Positions 1 through 16,305 of a stretch of 64,000 nt of DNA are shown here, in pieces. The notes beneath the pieces are model-generated. The model saw only the letters and a list, made by a program, of their open reading frames with translations, did not search any database and was not told where the DNA came from. The translations under genes and the position numbers were made by a program. Origin of the DNA: Chromobotia macracanthus (Eukaryota > Chordata > Actinopteri > Cypriniformes > Botiidae); contig JAZGTH010000064.1 in the NCBI GenBank assembly GCA_036877525.1, forward strand, positions 571,001 to 635,000. Direction: 5' to 3'. Positions within the stretch are counted from its first letter, which is position 1, and every line of letters starts with the position of its first letter.

Positions 1-308
1 GGCGACCGCAGACAGACAGAAGAGTCGCTGTCTTCTTGTTGGCAGGGCTGAGTGGTGGTTGAAGGTGGGTCTGTTTCCTGTGGCTGCCCAGGGGCGGAGT
101 CTCTGTGAAGCTCCTTCAGCAAGCATGGCATGGAGAGCAGACCAGGGGTGGAGTCTTTCTCAGGACTCTGTATACTGTTGGGCTCTTCACAAGCTGGAGA
201 GCTGGTGGGCGTAGTTTCTTGTTTCAGGGGCATGTCTTGCTCCTCTGTGGTGGTCCCACCCTCTGTGGGGCATTTAGGGAGCTCGTTGGCCTTCTGGGCA
301 TCAGTCAT
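1..308 (-). CDS. ark2n: ARK2N / C18orf25 homologue, N-terminal coding exon (partial, runs off left edge)
   Basis: The minus strand is open from an ATG at 306-308 to the left edge, giving about 102 codons. The protein is Ser/Thr/Pro/Glu-rich and starts MTDAQKANELPK. Near residue 60 it contains SMPCLLKELHRDS, which matches the SMPCLLMELRRDS signature of human C18orf25 (ARKL1/ARK2N, related to the N terminus of RNF111/Arkadia) at about the same distance from the start. The family is nuclear and has been linked to SUMO binding and CK2 regulation; nothing in this exon shows that activity. The exon probably begins at 353 after a CACTTAG acceptor, with in-frame TAG just upstream, so the ATG at 308 is the first possible start and 309-353 would be 5' UTR. 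The human gene lies beside HAUS1, as here. The rest of the gene is outside the window. Confidence 0.8.
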   Translation of the reverse strand, partial: MTDAQKANELPKCPTEGGTTTEEQDMPLKQETTPTSSPACEEPNSIQSPEKDSTPGLLSMPCLLKELHRDSAPGQPQETDPPSTTTQPCQQEDSDSSVCLRS

Positions 309-353
309 CTCTGGAGGGCGGGGCCAGGGGCAGCGTCTCTGAAGTGGCAGTTC

Positions 354-2089
354 CTAAGTGATAAACAGGGGCAGATGACCTGAAAGAGAACAAATGTATC
401 AATACAAGACCAGACAAATATTGAATTTTATTATGGAGCGCTCCCCTAAGAGGACTGAACTACCAAAGTGAATCAAAAGAGATGACAAAGGTATTGAATT
501 GCATACATTAATTGTTCAAAAATGTCTGCTAAACGACCATTTCAAATACAATAAAGGTTTATGTTTAAAACAAGGGTTATAAAGAAAAAGTGCATTTGAT
601 CACTTAGAGAAATTGAAAGCACAGCTTAGCTCAACACACAATTTATTATGAAGTTACATGTTGAAACTGATCCATCACTATTTGAACCCACAAAACTTCA
701 AACGAGCCAAGGGATGACTTTACAAAAGCCATATTAACGAATGAGTAACATATATACAGTTCGTCTATTGTCTCCCAGTAAAAGTAGTCAAAAAGCTCAT
801 GCGCTACACAAGAGTGAGAATCTTATCATTGTATCAAACTCTAACACACAGTCACAACAGTGCAGCATTAAAATTGCCTAAAAACATCATGTGCTTAAAC
901 TTTTGCAAGTGTTAATAAGGGCCCTAGAAAACAATACACAAAGGCAAGGCTAATTTTTGTCCTTTTACATTTTTGATGGTAACCGCAATTTCTGCCAAAA
1001 CACAATAGTTACTACATCAAACTCAGTGTAGTTAGTTCTTATAGCCACCACTATCATACACAAGAAATAAATCAAAATGAATTAAAAAAACGTACTGTTA
1101 CGTTTTTGTACGTCATTCTACAGTAATTCTATGATGATTTGTGAATAATCAATGAATGTGAATGATTTGTGAATAATACAAGTGAATAATTCTGCGTTTC
1201 CTCGCGCCAAGAATGAAACGCAAGCCGCGCGCACAGCACGAGCTCTAGCAGACACCAATGCATCACCAATGCATCATGCATGAAGTGAAGAGCTCGCGCA
1301 CCGAGTGCATGCACTGAACCAAATGACTGCGTTTTCTTAAATATGGGTTCATTTACAGGTTGCTTGATTCAATGTATGTGTCCTATATGCGTTTCCAGAA
1401 ACAGAGTTCGGAAAGCATCGCGCGTACGTAACAGTGCAACTCATGTTGCAACGCAGTTGTTATATAAATGCTCGCAATCCAAGTGTCAAACTCCACACGA
1501 GGAAAGGATGTAAAGCAAAACTCATGTACACAATGGTTACATCGACTGGTACGAGACACTGCAGCGCAGTGTATAAAAGTAAGAACTTGCGACACACTTT
1601 TGCTGCAACACAGCCGTGAAGATCGTTTGCGGTGTTTTAAGTAGCATCTTTACAACTCAAAACGCGGGGATACATGTGCACACAAATATGCATGTATAAA
1701 TGCAGGCATACTTTAAAGTAAAATTAGATTTGACTCATAACTGCAGTACGGACTCAAAATGGAAGGACGCAGCACGCTTAATACCCGACAACTGCTTACC
1801 TGAAGCAAATCTGTCTTCATGTGTGTGTTCTCTTGATCGTCATAGGCTTAGATTAGTTTATGATTGGAAATGTGCACCTAAAAGATATTATGTGAAATAA
1901 CAACTCCGGGTTCTCGACTTTCCGACCCCTTTAGCAGTTCGCTAGTTTAAAATGTCTGCACTTGCTGTCGCTGGAACAAATGTGCAGACGTCATTTCCGT
2001 CTGAAGTTACGTGGGTGGGGGAATGAACAGCGCGACCTTGAGGTTTGGAGAGGTGTTGCGTTTATTAACATTCTTTATAAAGTCGCATG
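354..2089. other. Spacer / probable intron and upstream region of ark2n
   Basis: This stretch is AT-rich and I see no supported coding exon in it. Two CpG-richer patches, about 1195-1310 and 1930-2035, could be promoter or 5' UTR exon sequence for ark2n, since its first coding exon starts after a splice acceptor. A short repeated motif (gaatgtgaatgatttgtgaataat) occurs around 1137-1190. The short ORFs here have no recognisable similarity. Confidence 0.4.
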
Positions 2090-4138
2090 TTATCTAGACA
2101 AAGTGTTCATGAAGTCCACTTTGTGCTCCAGCTGAGCATCCATTGCAGCCTTGAGACAAAACAAACATGCAATAGTCATTATGTTTAATTTATAAGATAC
2201 CCAAAAGGTTAAATAAAAAAAGCTAGAGAAAGAATTACCAGCTCTCGTTTAGCTTCCCCAATTTTCACTCGGGACAGAGCTGGACTCTGCGTTGTAGAAG
2301 ACAGCAATAATTAAAAATAAATGTTAGTGTCTTTGGGGTGACTGCCAGGCCATTTATATCTGGTTGGGTTTTTTAGGGGTTTTGAATGGTTGCTTATTGG
2401 CCCAAGTCAAACAACCTCTATGCCACTTATGGTAAGGGTGCCTGTCTAGGCCTAAAATATACTGTACTTACATGGCTGAAGTTGCTATATGGCTCTAGTT
2501 TCTTCTTTAATGATAATGTTTCCTCCTTCAGCGCTGCAATTATCTGGAATACAGAATCAGAGAAAAGAGTGTAATTAACTTTCAAACCAGCATGTAAGGT
2601 ACATTTTTGTTTCAGTGTATGTATGTTCTAAACCTGTGAACTGGTTATGTATTTTAAGGGTGAGTTCCCTCTGATAAATGCAGAATGGCCTGATGGGTAA
2701 GAGAATCCTCATTCTGCCGCGAGTCCAACTTTTCCTGTTACAAACAAACAGATTTGGTTTGAAAAGGCTGAAAGCAAGATATCATACTATAAATTCATGG
2801 CTGGGGATCTACTCATGACACTCATGTCCAAACACACACACACCTGTGCAGTTTTATTCCGGCAAGTGAGATCTTTGGATTTATTTTTCATAAAGTCCAT
2901 GCTCAAATGTCTCTCCTGTGTTGTAGCTGCTTCCACCTGCTCCATGTGTAATCTTCTGCAAATCACTGAACATCGTATCACAAATCACACATTTTCACAT
3001 ACCAACCTAAGTTTCAAAATATCTACACTGTTTTTCCATCAGTAACAACACAACACTGAATAAATTAAGGAAGCAGTAAAAATAAGGATGCTCAAAAAAG
3101 GTTAGAATCTTCATTCCTAAACATGTTTCTAAACAGTGCATAATAGCAGCAATGATGTGCCTCTTACTCTTGGAGTTTCTTTCGAAGCAAAACTGTGGCT
3201 GTCATTTTCCTGACAGCAGAAAGTTCTCACTGTAATCTGTCTGTTTTTTCTGCCGCCATCACATTATTGGTAAGTTTACTGATTGCAGGCATGTAGCCGA
3301 CAAACCCAACAGTTAGAAATGTACTACAATGCTCATAATCCAAATATCAGAATACAACTGAAATTTAATGTGTGATAAACAGTATGCGGTACAATAATAT
3401 TTTAAATGTATAAAATACATTTAAATTCTATTTTAAGTTCTTTTTGGAAAAAAAATCATCACTACACATCACTACATCACTAGACTTATGACGTCTCTTT
3501 GTGTCAACCTAAAACTGACTATACATAACTTTATGAAGTATTAAAATCATTCACTTATTTTAAATCAGTTATATGCATATTGCAATATTCACATTTACAA
3601 TATTTTTGAAAACTGCAGAGCTATTTAATGTGTGAATGAGAACAGGTATTTAGCACTAAGGAAAAGCAATGTTGCATGTCTTGTTGAAGTTGAAGCACTT
3701 CAGCAGTGGCCTCCAGCACTGAAAGCATGTCTGCTGCGGGTTTGAAAACTGCCCATAGCTGCAGTCCCACTCTATGCAAAAGCACTTCTTGGAGATGGGC
3801 ACCTGTCAAAGAATTAAACAGAATTTATCCTGTGATTACTCTGCTACCACACCTGTGTGAAGTTGAGAGGGACTGACTTTATACATTGACTAAAATCACC
3901 TGGACACCTTTGGTTAAATGTTTTCTTTAAAAGTTAAATTCATTCAGTGTGGCTCAAATGTCCAGACAGTTCTGAGGCCAGTGCATGTAGATTCATGATG
4001 ATGTCCTTCTCCAGCAGATAAACTGATTGATTGAACATTTTAATCACTGCTGTTAAGGCACATGGCAAGGCTCTAACCATCGTCCGTGTTTACTTTAAAG
4101 CCCGGGTTGTCCAAACACTTTTTGAGCCACTGTGTCAC
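2090..4138 (-). CDS. haus1: HAUS augmin-like complex subunit 1 (3' half clear, 5' half unresolved)
   Basis: HAUS1 is a coiled-coil subunit of the eight-protein augmin complex, which recruits gamma-tubulin to spindle microtubules. Six minus-strand exons join in frame: 3168-3209, 2844-2955, 2669-2734, 2472-2543, 2239-2286 and 2090-2149. They encode peptides such as KMTATVLLRKKLQE, SMDFMKNKSKDL, EKLDSRQNEDSLTHQ, LKEETLSLKKKLEPY, LSRVKIGEAKREL and QLEHKVDFMNTLSR-stop, in the same order as the human C-terminal half. Further upstream, 4085-4138 reads VTQWLKKCLDNPGFKVN, matching the N-terminal AAWLKK region, and 3656-3802 reads AHLQEVLL...MLSVLEATAEVL, matching the middle. The frame breaks after FKVN, I could not place donors for the middle exons, and I found no first ATG exon. 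The donor after 2669 reads GG instead of GT. The gene is either very divergent, poorly sequenced here, or decaying. The span given ends at the most upstream exon recognised. Confidence 0.7.
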
Positions 4139-4959
4139 CTGAAATTTGCAGTATACGCACATGCACGGCAAATAAAGTCTTTTAATGCGAGATCAAGGAA
4201 ATGGTACATAACAAAGACAAAATGACAAACAAGGGTACATTCATCAAACAAATACAATAAAAAAACAATACGCGGAACAGATAACAGAGTTTAATTGCAC
4301 TTATTTCTTTAAGATAAATAAAATAAATAATCAAAGATTGTTAAACAAAGATAAATAAACAATCAAGCGCAACCAGCACAGATCCCGCCAATCAGTTTGT
4401 ATTTCTTATTCCGGGGTTTCGAGGCGCACGTTGTCATTGGTTCGCTCACTGAAGCATTAACCAATGATGTGTAGGGACAGAGTGGCACGGAGAGAGTTTA
4501 TTCCACATCATGCAACCTAAACTTGTAAAATTAATTAAATAACTTAACTTAATTAAATTAACTTAAATGTAGGACTAATGTGACCCTTTCCCGTAAAAGG
4601 CATTAGGAAAATCCATATAAAACATGACATTCTGTTACTTCTTGAAATACAATGAAAAATAGTCAAGCACTAGATCTCTGTGTGACGTTTTTTGTATAAT
4701 CCCATACTAGTTTTAATTGCATTATTTATATATCGTTCATTCCTTTACTAATTTGCTATGTATTTACTCACCAAAGTGTTATACCATATTTATATGTCAG
4801 CGATATCGTCTCTCACAAGTGTATCCGGGTCTCGCGATGACCTTTCCTATATGAGCTGCTCGCGCGACCTCCATTTCCTTCATTCAGCTCCTCGCGCTTC
4901 AGCCGGTCGCCGCAGGAGGATAAAAGCTCGAGCTCCCGTAACATCAGTTACCGTCAACC
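4139..4959. promoter_or_regulatory. Head-to-head promoter region between haus1 and atp5fa1
   Basis: haus1 and atp5fa1 diverge from this interval. It holds three CCAAT boxes (4388-4392 forward, 4436-4440 as ATTGG, 4461-4465 forward) and, from about 4800, a CpG-richer stretch leading into the atp5fa1 start. The part at 4500-4790 is plain AT-rich sequence. Whether the CCAAT cluster serves haus1, atp5fa1 or both cannot be told from the sequence. A haus1 first exon may also be hidden here. Confidence 0.45.
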
Positions 4960-9164
<4,205 letters not shown>

Positions 9165-9285
9165 TTTGTTTCCTTTTTGCTAATGTTGTCAATGTTTGCA
9201 TAGTGCTTCAGCTGACATTTATACAGACCTTAAAGAGAAGTCAAGTGGCACTTGATCCTCAATGTACAGAAGTCTCCTAACAGAG

Positions 9286-9291
9286 AATAAA
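9286..9291 (+). promoter_or_regulatory. Poly(A) signal of atp5fa1
   Basis: An AATAAA hexamer lies about 120 bases after the atp5fa1 stop codon and is followed by a short GT-rich tract (gtgtgtgac). This is the expected placement for a short 3' UTR of an abundant mRNA. Confidence 0.7.
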
Positions 9292-10613
9292 GTGTTCCCC
9301 CACTCCATGTGTGTGACATTACTATTGCCAAAACCGATAACTTCACAGTATTGTTTGTCAAAATTTAATACTAGTTTGTAAATGGGTGGTTGATGTGTCA
9401 GTGTGACAATGTAAAACCATGATAAAGCTGCATTTTGTAACTTTTTGCCTCTACCTCCATCTGTTACAAGTAACAGTTATTTTGCTTGCTTTGTGTTGTA
9501 TGAAGTAAAACATATCCTGGGAAATTGGACCCGACAGCTCAAATGATAAATCTTTACTATAAACTTACCATTGGGAATCTGGGGGGGGGTAAGTTATAAA
9601 ATCGTGTTGAACACCGTCATGTACTTGCTCAACTGATTTATGTTCATTTTTAATCCAAAAAAGTAATGGATTGCATCTTTAAATGTATCCAATTTCTCAA
9701 TTTAACCTCAGCTAACATAATTTGACCGAGTGAAGTATATGTGTATTAGAACTTCAAAAAGAAATGATGACTGGTTAAAGAACTTGAAATACACTTAACT
9801 ATATATAGTCACATTTATTTCAGTTGGAAGACATGTCAGTTACAAACCTCTTTAGGACACATTCTCTTTGGTAAAACGCGTTTGTTAAGAACAGATGTAG
9901 TTTTAGTATGATATTGGTGTGAATGAGTAGCAGTTCAAATTGAATTGACACTTGTATAAGGAGGCCAGATCATTAGTGGTTATTTTGGATGAGGGTGAGT
10001 AAATTATGTCAAAATGTTCATTTCTGCATATGCAACTGTAGACACTAATCCCTATTCCCAAAGGAGAGTATGTGTTTGATTACTTTACCAGCAGGTGGAG
10101 ACTGCACCTTAGCATTTGGGCATGGAATGGAAAACTGATGTGTTTGGTGCTGTGAATAATTTGTGTTGAAATTATCACTGAAATTCAATACAGCATGTTA
10201 AAAATGTGATACTGGTTTGGTTTGATATGTGATGTTAAATCTGGGTCTTAAAGCAAAACCAGTTTTGAACAACTGTTCCAAGGAACCCAGAAACCAATAG
10301 AGTAAACTGAAGATCCTATAATGTCACATGAGGAACCATTTTCATTTCCAAAGAACACTACAGGAACTGTAGAACCCTACACAGCCAAACCTGGTTCTTT
10401 GCAAACAACCTTCATTTTTTTAACACTTACAGCATCTCTCTAAGCTCACATTTGCATAATGTAGCCAAGAAAACAAAACACACACACACACCCTCAAACA
10501 TCTGTTGACAAAGTACCGCATATCATTATATGTTCTGTGCCTGCACTCTCTCCCCTATATCATCAGAATCAAACAGCTGCAGCTGATTACTCAACATCTG
10601 AAAAAACAAGTAC

Positions 10614-10675
10614 AACAACTTTGTAAGTCACTTTGGATAAAAGCTTCTGCTAAATGAATGGATGTAAATGTACAC
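10614..10675 (+). repeat. tRNA-derived SINE, 3' tail fragment
   Basis: The sequence GTAAGTCACTTTGGATAAAA followed by GCTTCTGCTAAATGAATG is the conserved 3' tail of a very common teleost SINE. The tRNA-like head is not recognisable here. Related tails occur at about 32574-32630 and in the pair at 58.9-59.15 kb. Confidence 0.6.
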
Positions 10676-13029
10676 AACACATTTACATAGATTGCATAGC
10701 TTGTATCTTGTGTTGGCAACTGCTTGTCTGTGCATGTTTTGTGTTTATTAAAAGGTTGCGGTTTTTGCGACTTTATTGGACAGGAGGAGCTGTCATATAC
10801 CAGTGGGATACAGTACACACACCTCTCCTGAACAACTCACACACACACCTCTTCTGATCTCCAAACCATAAAACACTCTGCTGTAATATTTACACACGTG
10901 TGTAATAGGTTTGGTATTATTACGTCCCATGGTGCAGTGCTAATATCACAAACACACTTTTGGCACAAGACTACAGAAGGCCTGATGTTGGAGAGTGTGT
11001 GTGCATCTATAAACCAGACAGGATGCTGCAAATGGTGAGTTCTCGTCTGAGAATCTAGACCTCACTAGCTCATGTTAAATGCACTGGGGTGACGGGGGTT
11101 CTAAGTTAAAGACGGGGACCAAAGTCCTACAGACCTTTCATATATATATAACGCATGGTTCAGACTCTAAATTTTTATCACATGAGCCACATTCAGAGCA
11201 GCTGTAAAACAGCCTGTAACATCCTATCAGGTGAATGTTAACAACAACACAGTTATTGTTGCTTGGCAACCGTAAACCAGTTAATAAACAGTGTTATTTT
11301 AGTGTAAAAAATATTCTTATTAATTCTAATTGAATTACTCATGGCACATTTATGTCTTTCATTTTATCTTAATGTTTAATTGTGTTTATTAGTTGTTGCA
11401 TATTATTTTCATACATGAAAACTCTTGTCTGGTCTGAAAGGTTGCTGTCATCATCCTTCATTGTCTCACATTTGTTTCCATGTTAAGTAACTCCTCACTG
11501 TTCATTAGCCTAAATTAACCAGAAATGAATTGGTCAATCTTAAATTTGACACAAAATAGATCCTTTAACTGTCCTAAAACACGTTTTTGGTCTTATTGTC
11601 TAACATGAATCAGTGCACAATATTTCAAAGAGATTTTGGGCAGAAGGTTAAATAAGTATTAAAACTAATTAAGAGTTCTTAATTATTGTGTTCTTTCTGT
11701 TCCTTATACAGAAATCAGATGGCTTCAGGACTCATGGAATTCAGCACACAGAACAGTCACATACTTTTGGAGTTTATTTTGGCTAATGGTCTAACAGTCT
11801 AAACTAACGGTCACTTTAAGCTTTTGTTGAAGAACATTCGGCAAAACATCTTTTTTGTTCCACATGAGACAGACTGACATACAGGTTTGGAACAATATGA
11901 GAGTAAAATATTTTTTTACCAAAACAAAGAGAGAGAGAGAGAGAGAAAAGATCATAAGAAAGTTACAGGTTTTTAAGGTGGCAGCTTTTTTGTTCTTTTG
12001 CTGTTTATCAGAGAGATGAAAGCTTTGAAAAGTGTAAGCCAATCATAACGAATCAACCGCCTGGAAAACTGCTACGTTTTCTGTGTTCTTGCTTCATGTC
12101 CTGTAAAAAATATTAACTGTGTGACACTATACACACACACACCGGGCCATTTCCTTTCCATGGTAAAGGTCTGCTAGTATTTAAACACCCACGTTTATCT
12201 ATATGTCTACATAGCATAGACTTCTATTGCTTTTATATAAAACTAATTATAATCACTGCACACTTAGGAACATCTCTGGATGTTCCCAAAGAGAGATGTT
12301 GTTATATTCAGCTCCCTCAGTAAACTCCCACACACTTTTAACTGTGTTGCTGTTACTAAACTCACAGCAAGAGGCTGTTGTTCTTTATCTAAGAACAAGG
12401 AACATTAGCACAACCTTTAGCTCATTAAAGTGAATGATGTCAGTTTTTGGGACTGGTTCTGTTTAGCTTAGTGGCAACTGATAGTGATTTACCTGTACTG
12501 CGTGACCTATTCAGCCTCTATAGACCCTCTGCTGGACTAAAGCGCTCCAAATCATTAGCTTCACTGACAGAAACACTCCACCTGGATCCCAGACACCATC
12601 TGACAAAATGTCATGCTTATACATTCACAATATAACACACTGCGTTGTTTATAAGAGTAGACCTTTGTACTCTTCCAGAATATTCTCCCCCTTGTTCATT
12701 CCAGGTAAACATTCCATCTGATTTTTGTTCTCCTTGGTCATTTGATTTCTTTTATAACATTCTGGGAAAATATTGTTAGGAGTTTCTTGTCTTTCCTTCC
12801 CATGCCAGCGTTACACATTGTCAGATCCAGACATCTGTGGGACTAACTTTAAGTTGGAACTAATTGTGGAATCCATGTCACTCTGTTTGGGTGAAGGGAT
12901 GTGAGCCTGTTCAAGGGTTCATCCTAAAAGCTGTTGATGAAGTCCTTGACAAATAGGAAAATTTACATTTAAATACAAAACCTGATTCCAAAAGTTCACA
13001 TGTGCATCTGTATACATTTCTTATGATCC

Positions 13030-13454
13030 CCAAAATCTGTCATCATTTACCTCATGCTGTTCCAAACCTGTATGACACTGTTCCATCTGTGAAACACAGA
13101 TCTGTCACACATCTGTGAAAGAAGAAAAATGTTCACACTTTTCCACAAAGGTAAATGAACACTAGGGGCTGCCAATGTTAAGAGAAGGGCCATAAAAATA
13201 TAATGAAAGTAGTCCATATGTCTCATTCAGTATGTTAGAAGTCTTCTAAGTACATACATTTTTAATAGCTTTCCGTGGAAAGAGACTGCAAATCTTCACC
13301 ATTCACTTTCATGGTGTGGAGGAGAGAAGGTCAAACATTCTGCTATAAAGATAACCAGTGTTCCACAGAAGAAAGGATCTCATAGAGCCTTTGAAAGACT
13401 TAATGTGAGTAAATGCTGAGAGAATGTATAATGTTGGGTTAACTTTTCCTTTAA
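13030..13454. mobile_element. Short inverted-repeat element (MITE-like), degenerate copy
   Basis: The left part begins with the motif TCTGTCATCATTTACCTCAT, followed by GTTCCAAACCTGTATGAC, and the right part ends ACTTTTCCTTTAA. The same motif marks other copies at 19.1, 52.6 and 55.95 kb. In the better copies the motif reappears inverted at the other end. No transposase is encoded, so it would be non-autonomous. The left boundary is blurred. Confidence 0.5.
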
Positions 13455-13947
13455 CACACACTCTTGTGTTTACTTTAAACCTGATCTGTTTTTCTCCACT
13501 CATTCTTCTCAATCACATGCAGATAGCCCTCTACACTATCCGTGTGTGTGTGTTTATGTATGTGTGTGTGTAAAGGAGGCTAAGCACCTGAGTAATCGCT
13601 TCCATGTGCTGCGTAACTCACCACACACACATGATACAGTGACAAACACACTCCCCAAACACATTATCCATCACATACTCTCATCCATCTCTGCTGATGT
13701 GCCTTTGAGGTTTAGAGCGTGCAACCGCAGATTTTAGTTGCTCGACTCCTAAAGTCTTCAAAATTGTTGATCAGAAGCTCTACAAATCCTTTCAGTCTCC
13801 AGGAAACATGGAACATAAGCTGGTAATCAAATCCTGTTGTTGTACTTTCATGACTCTTTACTGAGAGACAAGTAGAATATGAGATTTTTGAGGTTAGATT
13901 CTTATGAAATTAGTTACATGTTTTGTTCTTATCTTGTGAAATCTTTA

Positions 13948-14125
13948 AAGGAATGTTCCAGGTTCAGTACACAAATAACGCTCAATCAACATTAGCCAGA
14001 CCTAAATGTGACTACTATTCCCACATTGTTTTTATAAAGTGAAGGATGAGTCTGAATTGTTAATTATAGTAATCGAAAGCATTCCAGAGTTTAACTTGTA
14101 TTCAACCTGAAAAGTTCCCTTAAGC
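13948..14125. repeat. Interspersed repeat fragment
   Basis: It begins TTTAAAGGAATGTTCCAGGT and continues TCAGTAC, then about 150 bases of AT-rich sequence. A diverged relative starts near 53000 (AAAGGGATATTCTAGGTTAA). The AAAGGAATATTCC head is a common start for teleost interspersed elements. It has no coding content and both boundaries are approximate. Confidence 0.4.
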
Positions 14126-16305
14126 AATGTCTTATTCTTGATTAAACCCTAAGTGAAACCGTAAGACTTATGAATTAGAATAAAAAGATTGTTCTTGTGT
14201 TAAAATATTTGTAAAGTGCTATAGGTCATGAAGATGATTGTGATTCTGTATCCCCAAAGCAGGCCAGAAGAACGCTCAGCCATCTCAGATGAGGTCAGGA
14301 ATATACTGCTGCCCCAGGGGAGGGGTTCAGGGGGAAATTATACTCCCCTAAAGGAGTTCACGAGAACATTCTACTCCCCCACTTTACCTCGTCTGCCCAA
14401 TTACATGCTCCTAAAGTCCATGTAACATGGGCAGTTACACAGGCTGTTAAAAGCACTACCATAACCCACTCCAATAAACACACACTCTGAACGGGGTCTG
14501 TGTGTGAAAGGTATAACTCAGGTATGTAGACTGTAGAAACTGTGTGTAGACTGTCAGTAGTGATGTCTGTTAAAAGACTCACACAGACTCTCATTTTCAA
14601 CTTAAAAACAAAAATTATTGTGGCTGTTCTTGCACAAACACAGACATGGATATGTGTCTGTGCACTCGAACCCGAAGACACATGGTAAGAACATTAGCAG
14701 GGTCGTCTTACCACAATCTAACAGTCTTTGTCGGGCCATCTCAACCTACAATGGGAACAAAAGGACACTGTGTGTGTGCATGTGTGTGTGTGTCTGCTTC
14801 CTGCTGGTGTACCGACAGATCCAAAAGAACGAGACATTCACAGAAAGTCTTAAGGCCAGATCCTGTTGTAACACATGCCAATGGGAAGCGGTTTGAATCA
14901 GAACATTCCAGAACTTTGGCCACCTGGGTCTTAACACACCCGTAATGCCTCGGAAAGGTTTAATGACAGAGCAGATTCAGCTAAAGACTGTAATTTTGCC
15001 CTCTGACACACACAGAGCAGTGTTTGCCGCACTGATTAGGATGTGGGATTATGTCACTCGCCACACAATCACATGGTTGGTCATGGTCAGTTTGATTGAC
15101 CAATCAGCAATGCGAATACGGGTATGAGTGTGCTATATTAGAATCAGTCTGTTATTAATGATACCGACCACCATGAGTAATTTACTGGTTCTTTGCCATA
15201 AGAGTAGTGATTGTAAATGGATTTCCCCTTTTTTCTCTGAAAAACCAAAACAGAGAAAAATATTGCTTAACTTATTTACTTAATTACTTTTATGCTTTGT
15301 AAACTATATGTATTGACAAAAACACTATAGAAACTAAATGTTTACATTTTCTGTGGTGTTTCTGTGCAAAACACTCTTACATGATTCTAGAGTATTGTAG
15401 ATGGTTGCCAGGGCATTACTAGGAGGTTGCTAAGAGGTTCTAAGTTATTGCCAACTGGCCAAGTTAAAACAGGTCACACTCAGGTCTCTATGATCTTTTG
15501 GTTCACTCTTTCAGTGCAGGTTTATTGGATTTTTAGAATCAAATCTTGGCCTATGTAAAATGCTTCTAAGTGCTGCTGTGAATGTTATTAAACTGTCATC
15601 ATGTTGAAAAATATGATAATTGCTTTGAATTGCTCCTGTGTCATTATAATGTTATTAACCATATGTCTAGCCAGTTCACATGTGAATCTTTTAATTTGTT
15701 TTTTATTAGGTAATCCTTTGCGCAAGAATCAGACATTTATGGAACGTCAGCAAAACTGCGTCCAGTTATCTTTAAACAATTCCCCATGGATCCACCTCAG
15801 CAGACATTTTTATTGTGCCTGTCAGTTAAAATGACGGGAAAATATGTGAAAACATGAGAAAAGAAGGACATATTGATGGAAAGAAGGGCGAAGCGAAGGA
15901 TGTGGAACAAATGGAAGCTCATAAAAGGTAACCTGGCCCCAGCGATTATACGGCACCATTCTAAGCCCCACCCACACAGCATGGGGGTGTCTGTTAAACT
16001 CATAACTCCACCTACCACAGCTGCTGTGACTTGATAGACAGGCTGTTACCTCACCCCAACACACATCATTAAAATCCAAAGGCACACAGAACTACTTTTC
16101 CCCTGTCCCTCAAACTTACACTCTTTAAGAGCAATCTTGAGGGTTCAGTCATTTAAGGGCTTTCTCTTTACTAATACAGCAACATACAAACATATAGAAA
16201 TTTATACTCTCTAAACAAGACATTGAGTGCAGAAGAAGCTAAGAGATCAAAGATCAGCTCACAGACTCACTCCTTCTGTAGGTAGGCAGAAGGTTGTGTT
16301 AGAAG

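Larger units (their letters stand above)
9292..16305. other. Gene-free spacer between atp5fa1 and thbs4
   Basis: I see no exon with protein similarity in these 7 kb. The open frames are short, lie in AT-rich or repeat DNA, and do not resemble known proteins. The spacer holds a SINE tail near 10.6 kb, interspersed inverted-repeat elements at 13.0-14.1 kb, short (GT)n runs near 13.55 and 14.78 kb, a GTTGC-rich repeat near 15.4 kb and an X-box-like palindrome at 11258-11270. The last 300 bases should include the thbs4 promoter and 5' UTR; I cannot identify a TATA box with confidence. Confidence 0.5.

Noticed and set aside
3621..3809. Alternative minus-strand reading of this segment as a Cys-rich peptide (VPISKKCFCIEWDCSYGQ and on)
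   Set aside because: The neighbouring frame (AHLQEVLL...LEATAEVLQL) aligns in order with the middle of HAUS1 and lies between other haus1 exons, so the Cys-rich reading is taken as the shadow frame.
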